The notes beneath the pieces are model-generated. The model was not told the DNA's origin. It saw only the letters and a list, made by a program, of their open reading frames with translations, and did no database searches. DNA of 64,000 nt, from positions 1 to 64,000 of the forward strand of contig JAYELS010000066.1 in assembly GCA_034717695.1 (NCBI GenBank), in the 5' to 3' direction. This DNA is from NAT127 sp034717695. Its GTDB lineage: Bacteria > Pseudomonadota > Gammaproteobacteria > Pseudomonadales > Porticoccaceae. A program made the position numbers and the translations under genes. Positions 1 to 7,442 of this stretch are shown here, piece by piece; positions within the stretch are counted from its first letter, which is position 1, and each line of letters opens with the position of its first letter.

Positions 1-56
1 TTGCGGGTCTTCTTTCGGAATTTCTCAAAGCCATCGGTCAGGGATTGCTGCTTCAT
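1..56 (-). mobile_element. N-terminus of an IS5-type transposase (partial)
   Basis: Read on the minus strand from ATG at 56, the frame gives MKQQSLTDGFEKFRKKTR and leaves the window. This resembles the opening of many IS5-family DDE transposases, which begin with a short 'MKQ..FE..RKKTR' segment before the DDE domain. Only 18 codons are visible, so the family call rests on pattern memory. The low-GC catabolic block to the right fits an IS at its edge. It could also be a degenerate remnant. Confidence 0.5.
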
Positions 57-106
57 GTTTGGAAAACTCAGCTGTGGTCAACGTGATACCGTATTATCGC
101 CGAGAT

Positions 107-131
107 CGTGAATAAATCAGAGATGCCTTAA
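107..131. repeat. Possible IS terminal repeat and TTAA target site
   Basis: About 50 bp outside the transposase start, positions 107-127 read outward-in as GGCATCTCTGATTTATTCAC, which looks like an IS5-type terminal inverted repeat. It is followed at 128-131 by TTAA, which fits the YTAR target preference of the IS5 group. The left end of the element lies outside the window, so neither the inverted repeat nor the target duplication can be verified. Confidence 0.35.
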
Positions 132-210
132 TTTACAGGCTCCGAAACTCCGGATTCACCTTCTGCTAAATAGGCTCCGGCCGCGGAAGGAGTGTCTCCT
201 GGCCGATTCC

Positions 211-1971
211 ATGTCTCGCAATTCCATATTGTGGAGCTTGATGATGGGTTTACGATTTTTTCTCCCTTTGATGGTCAGAACTTTATTGTTGATGCCCGTC
301 CTGGCGGTAGCAGATTTCCTCGAAGATGGCGGTATGGCGTCGCTTGAGGAAAAGCCCAATATTCTGGTGATTCTCATCGATGACCTTGGTTACACTGATC
401 TTGGGAGTTATGGCGGTAATATAGCCACGCCCGCCATCGATTCGTTGGCTGACCAAGGTGTTGTCTTCGCCAATGCCCATGTTTATTCCTCCTGCGCGCC
501 AACAAGAGCCTCATTGCTGACAGGTAAGGACCCCCATCGCGTTGGGCTTGGCTCGCAAAATGGTGTCGCTCCCCCTGGGATTTCAACCAAGACCCCCGGG
601 TACAAGGGCTCTTTGGAGGGCGACTACATTGGTATTGCAAAACTGCTGAAGCAGCAGGGTTACGATACCTTTCAGGTGGGAAAATGGCATCTGGGCAGAG
701 AATCCGCGCAGCTGCCTGGTGCGCTGGGATTTGATCGATATTTTACCCTCCTCGATGGCGCGGCATCCCATTACGACGATGGCTATGGTGTCGGTGTGGC
801 GGTTAGCCCCTCCGGACTTGCAGCGTATATTGAAGATGGGCGGGAAGTGTCAAAGCTGCCGGATAACTTCTATTCAACACATTATTACACCCAGTGGCTC
901 ATTGATTCCCTTGGTGATCGAGAAGGTAATGGCAAGCCATTTTTTGCTTATCTGGCTTATACCGCCGTTCACGATCCACTGCACGCGCCAGATGAGTTGG
1001 TGCACAAGTATGTCGGTGAATTTGCACAGGGATTTGAGAGTATCAAGAACGACCGGATTCGCGGGCTGGCTGAAAGCGGTCTGATTGCCCGAGCATCGTT
1101 CCCCACGCGGTGGTTGGCGAATACCCCATCCTGGGCTGAGCTGACCCAGAGCGAAAAGGCAGACACAGTACAAAGGATGGCTGTTCACGCCGCGATGCTG
1201 GATTATCTCGACAAGGAGGTAGGCCGATTGGTCCAGTTCTTGAAGGATAGGGGACAGTACGAAAACACCCTGATCGTGGTGATGAGTGACAACGGCGCGG
1301 CCACCGTTCCCAAAACATTCTACGCCAGGAATCTCGAGGAGCAGCAGTGGCAGGATCGGGCTTATCCACTTGATGGGGTCGTCGATTACGGTAGAAAGGG
1401 TAGCTTTGCAACGCTGGGAACCTACAACGCGCAGGCGGTTTCTGGCCCCTATTTCGGGTTCAAGACCAATCTGCATGAAGGCGGCACTCGGGTACCCATG
1501 ATCGTCAAAGTTCCTGGTCGGCACGAGAGGGCCGTCAGTGGCCAGTTCGTTCATGTTTCTGATCTTTATCCTACGTTTTCACAGTATGCCGGCGCTGATT
1601 TATCGGCTCAGCGCAATCTGCTGGGATGCTCCTTGGTGGCGATTCTCGCCGGTAATTCCGAGGCGGGGTGTCGCGAGGAATTTGGCATGGCCTACATGGG
1701 TTGGCGATCCTACCGGGACGGTGACTGGAAGTTGGTGTTTGTTTCAAAATCATTTGGTGGCGCCGGACGTTATGCGCTTTTTAACCTTGCTGACGATCCC
1801 GGAGAGGTCAACGATATTTCAGCAGAGTATCCCGGCAAGGTTCGCGAGCTTTCCAAAAAGTGGAAGGGGTACGCTCGGGATAATGGCGTGGCAGTTGTTC
1901 CGATGGATGATGTAAACACATTTTTTGACAGAGCCGCTGATAAGTTCTTGGGTTTGTACTGGGGGAAATGA
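211..1971 (+). CDS. Arylsulfatase-type sulfatase (exported)
   Basis: Type I sulfatase of the alkaline-phosphatase superfamily, about 586 aa, expected to hydrolyse sulfate esters in the periplasm. The formylglycine signature is complete: C95-A-P-T-R99 followed by ASLLTG. The N-terminal metal-binding DD lies at residues 57-58, the second signature GKWHLG is present, and a later SDNGA supplies further metal ligands. A hydrophobic stretch at about residues 16-35 looks like a signal peptide or anchor. The start is uncertain: ATG 211 lacks a well-spaced Shine-Dalgarno sequence and ATG 241/244 are alternatives. No formylglycine-generating enzyme lies in the window. Base composition is lower in GC than the housekeeping genes downstream. 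It reads in the same direction as the oxygenase genes that follow, which suggests release of an aromatic or alkyl alcohol from a sulfate ester, but the substrate is unknown. Confidence 0.9.
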   Translation: MSRNSILWSLMMGLRFFLPLMVRTLLLMPVLAVADFLEDGGMASLEEKPNILVILIDDLGYTDLGSYGGNIATPAIDSLADQGVVFANAHVYSSCAPTRASLLTGKDPHRVGLGSQNGVAPPGISTKTPGYKGSLEGDYIGIAKLLKQQGYDTFQVGKWHLGRESAQLPGALGFDRYFTLLDGAASHYDDGYGVGVAVSPSGLAAYIEDGREVSKLPDNFYSTHYYTQWLIDSLGDREGNGKPFFAYLAYTAVHDPLHAPDELVHKYVGEFAQGFESIKNDRIRGLAESGLIARASFPTRWLANTPSWAELTQSEKADTVQRMAVHAAMLDYLDKEVGRLVQFLKDRGQYENTLIVVMSDNGAATVPKTFYARNLEEQQWQDRAYPLDGVVDYGRKGSFATLGTYNAQAVSGPYFGFKTNLHEGGTRVPMIVKVPGRHERAVSGQFVHVSDLYPTFSQYAGADLSAQRNLLGCSLVAILAGNSEAGCREEFGMAYMGWRSYRDGDWKLVFVSKSFGGAGRYALFNLADDPGEVNDISAEYPGKVRELSKKWKGYARDNGVAVVPMDDVNTFFDRAADKFLGLYWGK

Positions 1972-2068
1972 CCTTTTTCCAGAGGTCGAAAAGTCTGTGA
2001 TGGCAGCGGTTTTTGTGAGCTATCTTTGCTCTTTCTTGTGATTCTTATTCTAATGCGCAGAGGATCTT

Positions 2069-3838
2069 ATGAAAAAAATTGAAGTACCGGTTCTGATCAT
2101 TGGCGGCGGTGGCAGTGGTCTTTCTTCGACAATCTTTCTGGCCAGGCATGGGATAAAGTCACTGGTTATCGAAAAATACCCTTCCGTGACACCGCTGCCA
2201 AAAGCTCATTACCTGAACCCGCGCACCATGGAGATTTTCAGGGAGGTTGGCATCAGTGACGAGATTTATGCGAGGGGAACTCCTCCCGAGAACATGTCGA
2301 CTGTTGGGTGGTACACCTCCCTTGCCGGCGAGGGGCACCTTGATGCACGCACCATTCATACCATGGATGCCTTTGGCGGCGGAGCGCTGAAGGACAAGTA
2401 TCTCGAAAGCACTCCGTGCTGGTGCGCGAATTTTGCCCAGATGTATCTCGAACCGTTGTTGTACGAAACGGCGAGCAAGAACGATCTCTCGACCCTGAAT
2501 TTTGGCCATGAAATGGTCGAGTTCGAGCAAGTCGATGGCGGTGTATTGGCCACCATTGAGGAGCGTTCCAGCGGCGAGCGTTATCAGGTGTCAGCTCGCT
2601 ATATGCTTGCCTGTGATGGCGGCCGTCATATCGGCCCAAGTCTCGGTGTCAAGATGGAAGGCATTGAGCGCATCATCGATATGGTCACGGTTCATTTCGA
2701 AGCCGATCTCTCGGCTTTCATCCATGATGATAAGCCCATGATCCGCTGGTTTTCCAATCCCGAGGGGGGTGGTTCCTGGCGAAGTGGCGTGATGGTGGCC
2801 ATGGGCCCGAAGCGTTACGATCGTCATTCCGAAAGCTGGTTGATGCATTTTGCGTTTGATCCCGGCAAGGCCCAGACACACAATTACGAGTTGTTGACCG
2901 AAAAGATAATAGCGCTTCTGAAAGTGCCATCCAGAACGCCGATCACCATCAAGCGGACTAACGAGTGGAAGATTCAGGGCGTCTTGGCGGAGACCTTTCG
3001 GAAGGGTAGCGTGTTCTTGGTGGGTGATGCCGCTCACCGGCATCCACCAACGACGGGGCTCGGCCTCAATTCGGCAATTCAGGATGCCCATAATCTGGCC
3101 TGGAAGCTGGCATCCGTGCTCAAGGGAACGGCGTCGGATAAGCTGCTTGACTCCTATGAGCAGGAGCGGCGGGCGGTAACCGGGCGAAATGTCGAGTGGG
3201 CGCTGTTGACGTTCCAGAATCAACTTGTCGTGGATGCCGCAATTGGCTTGATTCACGGTGCGCCAACAGAGGTCAATATTCTGGCGTACGAAAAGCTCTT
3301 CTCTGACACTCCCCACGGCCGTGCGCGGAGAAAGCTGGTTGAGGAAATTGTCGGTACCCAGAAGATCGAATTTCAGGCGCTGAACATGGAGATTGGCTTT
3401 AGCTACGAGTCGACGGCGATTCTCCCGGATGGCACCCCAAAGCCCGATATGTCACCGATGGAAGACGAGTATGTTGCCACTACTCGCCCGGGGCATAGGT
3501 TGGCACATGCATGGCTGGAAAGAAGTGGTTCCAGGCTGTCGACCCTTGATCTCGTCGACGGTACGCATTTCACCCTGATTGTCGATGAGGATGGCGATCA
3601 CTGGCGAGGGATGCTGGACGGTACCGAAGGGCTGGTCAATGTAGTCCAGATTTCCGCCGCCGGTACGCTGGTGGATGCAGAGGGTCGATGGTCCGAGGTC
3701 AAGGGTATCGGGCCCAGGGGAGCGATTCTGGTCCGTCCCGATGGTCATGTGGCCTGGCGGTCCATCGAAGGTGAGTCCCCGGCGGGCCTTGGGATTGGCG
3801 GTGTGATTGGCAAGATTCTGGGCCATGTTGCTGTCTGA
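2069..3838 (+). CDS. FAD-dependent aromatic ring monooxygenase (TfdB/PheA-like)
   Basis: Flavoprotein hydroxylase of the class A phenol monooxygenase group, 589 aa, close to the usual length of TfdB-like 2,4-dichlorophenol hydroxylases. The N-terminal dinucleotide fold has GGGGSG at residues 12-17. The second FAD motif GDAAHRHPPTTGLG begins at G319-D320, and this 'HRHPPT.GLG..SAIQDA.NLAWK' block is typical of phenol and chlorophenol hydroxylases. The C-terminal ~150 residues fit the thioredoxin-like domain seen in these enzymes. A Shine-Dalgarno AGAGGA precedes the ATG. Its stop is 33 bp before the Rieske oxygenase ATG, so the two are probably cotranscribed. By family it should insert one oxygen ortho to a phenolic hydroxyl using NAD(P)H; the actual phenol is not predictable. 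Confidence 0.88.
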   Translation: MKKIEVPVLIIGGGGSGLSSTIFLARHGIKSLVIEKYPSVTPLPKAHYLNPRTMEIFREVGISDEIYARGTPPENMSTVGWYTSLAGEGHLDARTIHTMDAFGGGALKDKYLESTPCWCANFAQMYLEPLLYETASKNDLSTLNFGHEMVEFEQVDGGVLATIEERSSGERYQVSARYMLACDGGRHIGPSLGVKMEGIERIIDMVTVHFEADLSAFIHDDKPMIRWFSNPEGGGSWRSGVMVAMGPKRYDRHSESWLMHFAFDPGKAQTHNYELLTEKIIALLKVPSRTPITIKRTNEWKIQGVLAETFRKGSVFLVGDAAHRHPPTTGLGLNSAIQDAHNLAWKLASVLKGTASDKLLDSYEQERRAVTGRNVEWALLTFQNQLVVDAAIGLIHGAPTEVNILAYEKLFSDTPHGRARRKLVEEIVGTQKIEFQALNMEIGFSYESTAILPDGTPKPDMSPMEDEYVATTRPGHRLAHAWLERSGSRLSTLDLVDGTHFTLIVDEDGDHWRGMLDGTEGLVNVVQISAAGTLVDAEGRWSEVKGIGPRGAILVRPDGHVAWRSIEGESPAGLGIGGVIGKILGHVAV

Positions 3839-3871
3839 TCGCTGACCTGATCCCTGTTGGTGGCTGATGTC

Positions 3872-4885
3872 ATGTTTATTCAGAATATCTGGTATGTCGC
3901 TGCTTGGGCGGATGAGGTTGGAAGCACGCCATGGCCGACAAGGATCATTGGCAAACCGCTGGTAATTTTTCGTCAAGCCAATGGTGATCCAGTCGCGCTG
4001 GAGGATATCTGCCCCCATCGGTTCGCTCCGCTTTCCCGTGGGAAGTTGGTTGGCGATACCATCGAGTGCGGATACCACGGCCTTCGATTTGGCGCTGGGG
4101 GGCATTGTGTATACAACCCCCATATCGGGACGGGGGAGCCACATAAAGGGGTTCGCGCCTACCCCTTGGTTGAACGGGATCGGCTTCTCTGGATCTGGAT
4201 GGGACAGAGTGAGGCCGCCGACGAATCATTGATTCCGCGGTTTCCATGGCTCAATGAGTTCGATCGGTTTGAGATGACGAAGCCCCATAGCATGGAGCAG
4301 GCCATCGGTTATGAATTGATTACCGACAACCTGCTGGATCTGTCCCACGGTGCCTATCTTCATCCCACCACCCTTGGGTCTGAGGAGATGGCCAATGGTA
4401 CTTCGCAGGTGCGGCAGGAAGGCGATCGCATCCACTATCAGCGGTTCAATCCCCGCTGCAAGGTGCCGAAGCTTTTCTGGATGGCGGGGGTCATTGGCGA
4501 GGGTGAGTCGGTGGATTTCTGGAATGATATGCGTTGGGATCCACCGGGGGCCTTCTATCTCGAAGTGGGTGTGACCGAGCCCGGCCAGACAAGGGACCGG
4601 GGTTATCGTATGGGCAGTGTCCATATCTTGACTCCCCATGACGAGACATCTACCACCTATCGCTGGCTGGTGTTCCGCAATTTTGCACGGGATGACAGCG
4701 CTCTCACCGAGTCCATCGAGGCGCTGGTTGAGTATGCGTTTCGCAGGGAAGATGAGCCAATGCTTCTCGCAGTGCAGGAGCGGATGGCGAGACGGGATTT
4801 CTGGGATATGCATCCATTGATGTTTCCCGGTGACAAGGCCGCCATTTTCGCGCGGAGAACCATTCGCCGCTTGGCGGCTTTGTGA
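3872..4885 (+). CDS. Rieske non-haem iron oxygenase (VanA-like)
   Basis: Oxygenase component of a ring-hydroxylating or O-demethylating system, 337 aa from ATG 3872. An upstream in-frame TTG at 3857 is less likely because vanillate demethylase relatives begin with an 'MFxxNxWYVAAW' motif. The Rieske [2Fe-2S] ligands are C47-x-H49 and C66-x2-H69. The mononuclear iron site is in NLLDLSHGAYLH (D-x2-H-x4-H). The 'YVAAWADEV' opening and overall length match vanillate O-demethylase and related monooxygenases rather than two-subunit dioxygenases, and no beta subunit is present. No ferredoxin or reductase gene is adjacent, so electrons must come from elsewhere. It sits between the FAD monooxygenase and the GST in a same-strand cluster. 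O-demethylation of a methoxyaromatic is a reasonable guess, not proven. Confidence 0.88.
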   Translation: MFIQNIWYVAAWADEVGSTPWPTRIIGKPLVIFRQANGDPVALEDICPHRFAPLSRGKLVGDTIECGYHGLRFGAGGHCVYNPHIGTGEPHKGVRAYPLVERDRLLWIWMGQSEAADESLIPRFPWLNEFDRFEMTKPHSMEQAIGYELITDNLLDLSHGAYLHPTTLGSEEMANGTSQVRQEGDRIHYQRFNPRCKVPKLFWMAGVIGEGESVDFWNDMRWDPPGAFYLEVGVTEPGQTRDRGYRMGSVHILTPHDETSTTYRWLVFRNFARDDSALTESIEALVEYAFRREDEPMLLAVQERMARRDFWDMHPLMFPGDKAAIFARRTIRRLAAL

Positions 4886-4955
4886 GTGTTCGGAGGCTAG
4901 GGCTTCGGGGCTTTAGGCGTCAGCGACGTTTTCTTTTGGCAGTTGGGAGCCAAGT

Positions 4956-5585
4956 ATGATTACATTGTATTATTTTCATCCAGGGTGCTCCATGGCGGCG
5001 CATATTGCCCTGGAGGAGTCCGGAATCCCCTATGAATCCGTCTCTGTCGACTTGAAGAACGACGCGGAGAGAAGTCGTTTGCTGGCCTTGAATCCCAAAG
5101 GTCAGGTTCCTACCCTGGTTGTCGACGGGGAGCCGCTCAGTGAGAGTATTGCCATTCTGTCCCTGGTGGCGGATCTGGCTCCGAAGGGTCGTCTGATCTC
5201 CGAGGAGGCATTCGAGCGGGCCAGGTGCCTGTCGCTGTTGGCATGGTTTTCCAGCACCGTGCATATTGCATTTCGCCAGTCGTGGCGTCCCGAACGCTTT
5301 ACCGGCGAGGCGGTGGGCCATCCCGGTATCCGCGCCCATGGCCGGGATACCTACTGGAAAGCCATGTGTGCGATTGACGAGCGCTTGGCGGACAGGGATT
5401 ACCTGATGGGCGATACATTCACCATTGCCGATACCTACCCGGTGGTGTTTTATAACTGGGGACTGATAGCAGACCATCCAATGGCGAGCCTGCCGCACTA
5501 TTCGGCGTTTATCGAGCGTATGATCGCCCGACCCGCGGTGAGAACGATATTGGCGAGAGAGGGTTGTCAGCTGCTCAAGCCGTGA
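4956..5585 (+). CDS. Glutathione S-transferase family protein
   Basis: A 209-aa protein with the two-domain GST layout. The N-terminal thioredoxin-like half contains the NPKGQVPTL segment with its cis-proline, followed by the glutathione-contacting 'L-S-E-S-I-A-I' turn. The C-terminal half is helical. An 'FHPGCSMAAHIAL' opening with Cys and Ser near the active site is common in bacterial beta/zeta-like GSTs. In aromatic catabolic clusters such enzymes act as isomerases (for example on maleylpyruvate), reductive dehalogenases or beta-etherases, so it probably works with the preceding oxygenases. It is the last gene of the low-GC block; the downstream bepA gene is convergent and markedly more GC-rich. 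Confidence 0.85.
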   Translation: MITLYYFHPGCSMAAHIALEESGIPYESVSVDLKNDAERSRLLALNPKGQVPTLVVDGEPLSESIAILSLVADLAPKGRLISEEAFERARCLSLLAWFSSTVHIAFRQSWRPERFTGEAVGHPGIRAHGRDTYWKAMCAIDERLADRDYLMGDTFTIADTYPVVFYNWGLIADHPMASLPHYSAFIERMIARPAVRTILAREGCQLLKP

Positions 5586-5658
5586 CGGGCAACGCCGGTT
5601 GATATTGGCGACCGCGGTGCCCAGGGATTGGGGTGGGCCTTGTCATCCTTTCCCAGGC

Positions 5659-7089
5659 CTATAGATTCTTCGTCTTCTCCTCCAACACCGCCACATCCCG
5701 CAGGCGCTGTTCCAGCATGGCGTTTTCCCGGTAGTTGTCCTTGACCAGCCGCTGGGCGAACCCCAGTTGCTGGCGGGCCTTGTCGAACACCCCTATCAGC
5801 ACGAAGTACTCCGCCCGTGCCTTGTGCACCGCGACGATATCCCCCGCCAGGCCGCTCACCTCCGCCAGTTGAAACCACACCTCCGGGTCCGCGGGGCGCT
5901 TGCGGCTCAGGGCTTCCAGCACCTGCTGGGAGGCGGTGAAGTCGGCCTTCTTCATGAAGGTTTCGGCCTTGGCCCGTTGCAGGGCATAGTGGTTGCGGTG
6001 GAGCTTTTCCAGGCTGGCGATGCGTTCCAGGGCCGCGTCGAAATCTTCCCGGGCCGTGGCCAGCTCCACGGCGGCCAGTTGCAGGCTGAGGTCGCGGGGT
6101 TGGGCGGCGATCAGTGGTGCCAGGGTTTTCTCCGCGCGCTCGTGTTGCCCTGCCCGGGCGAGGGCGAGGGCAAGGCCGTAGGCGGACGCGGTGTCCGAGA
6201 GGGTTTCCCCTTCCAGCTCGTTGGTGAAGCGGTTGATGGATCTTTGCGGGTTGGCGTCGATATGGATCAGTGCCCGGGCGCGCATGTAGAGGTATTGGGC
6301 CGATGCCGGATAGTGGCGGGCCGGGTAGTTGTTGATCCGGCCCCGGGCATCGGCCACGCGGCTTTCGGTGAGGGGGTGGGTGAGGAGAAATTCCGGGGGG
6401 CGTTGGCCGGTGTAGCGGGTGGCGGCGAGCATCCGCTCGAACATCTCCGAGACCGCCCTGGGGTCGCGCCCTGAGCGGTACAGGGTCTCGATGCCGATGC
6501 GGTCCGCCTCCTGCTCGTTCTGGCGGCTGTAGCGCAGGGCGCTGTCGTGGGGGGGGGCGTGGGTGGTGGCGTTGGCGGCCTGGCGGGCGTCGCCACCCAC
6601 GGTGGCGGCGAGGATGATGCCGGCGAGCAGCCCCGCCATGGTGCCCACCGAGCTGGCCCGCTGGTTCTCTACCCGCCGGGCGAAATGGCGCTGGCTGAGG
6701 TGGGCCAGCTCGTGGGCCATCACCGAGGCCAGCTGGTCCTCGCTCTCTGCGAAGCGGAACAGGCCCGTATGGGCGCCCACCACACCGCCGGGGACGGCGA
6801 AGGCGTTCATGGTGGGGTTGTTGATGACGACGAGTTCGAGGCGCGGGTTCTCAAGGCTGCTGTAGGCGGCGAGATCCTGGAGCAACTGCTCCAGGTAGAA
6901 CTGCAGCTGCGGGTCGTCGAGGGTTTGCACCCGGGCGCGGAAGGCCCGGAGCCAGGCGCGGCCGAGGTCGTACTCCTGCTGCAGGGAGATTACCCCGGAG
7001 GTGGCGTCCCCCAGCACCGGCAGGTCGAACTCGTTGGCCGCGCCCCGGGGGGAGGCGATGGCGAAAACCGCCAGCAACAGAAGCGCCAC
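5659..7089 (-). CDS. bepA: BepA-like periplasmic M48 metalloprotease/chaperone with TPR
   Basis: Zinc protease of the BepA (YfgC) type that assists and degrades outer-membrane proteins such as LptD at the BAM complex. From the proposed GTG at 7089 it is 476 aa (E. coli BepA is 487). A short hydrophobic signal segment spans about residues 2-15. The HExxH motif is H126-E-L-A-H130, and the third zinc ligand is probably the Glu in NEQEADRIG. The C-terminal half is a run of helical TPR repeats. The start is inferred: no ATG lies near the signal segment and the Shine-Dalgarno sequence is weak. The frame stays open much further upstream, but that extension has no protein-like features. It is transcribed divergently from the M16 peptidase gene. 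Confidence 0.88.
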   Translation of the reverse strand: MALLLLAVFAIASPRGAANEFDLPVLGDATSGVISLQQEYDLGRAWLRAFRARVQTLDDPQLQFYLEQLLQDLAAYSSLENPRLELVVINNPTMNAFAVPGGVVGAHTGLFRFAESEDQLASVMAHELAHLSQRHFARRVENQRASSVGTMAGLLAGIILAATVGGDARQAANATTHAPPHDSALRYSRQNEQEADRIGIETLYRSGRDPRAVSEMFERMLAATRYTGQRPPEFLLTHPLTESRVADARGRINNYPARHYPASAQYLYMRARALIHIDANPQRSINRFTNELEGETLSDTASAYGLALALARAGQHERAEKTLAPLIAAQPRDLSLQLAAVELATAREDFDAALERIASLEKLHRNHYALQRAKAETFMKKADFTASQQVLEALSRKRPADPEVWFQLAEVSGLAGDIVAVHKARAEYFVLIGVFDKARQQLGFAQRLVKDNYRENAMLEQRLRDVAVLEEKTKNL

Positions 7090-7442
7090 CCAGGGAGCTC
7101 TGGCCGTTGGCGAACGAAGGCGGGGCGAAATGGTGATGGTCGATACTCCGTGGGCGGCGAGGGGTGGTGCGGCCCGGGTGATGGTAACCCAAGGGCCCCG
7201 GGTACCGCCACGCCGTGCCCTGACTGGTCGGTGCTGGCGAGGGGTTGGACAGGCGGGGTGCCGGGGCGTTCCCATACCGAGGGCGCCGACCCCGTCGGTT
7301 GAAGGCGGGGCCGCCTTTGCGTAATCTCCCCTTTCCCCAAGGCGGGCGCGGTTGCCCAAGTCCGACGCCTCAGTCACGCAACTCGGTGGCGGGACCGTTG
7401 TCCCAGCTCCCCCGTCTCCCCAACAAGGAATCCCTCGAAGCG
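7090..7442. other. Divergent intergenic region bepA / M16 peptidase
   Basis: This 353-bp GC-rich stretch separates two divergent genes and should hold both promoters. No convincing -35/-10 pair, repeat, RNA gene or conserved small protein was recognised. Open frames run through it in several directions only because stop codons are rare at this GC content. Confidence 0.5.
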
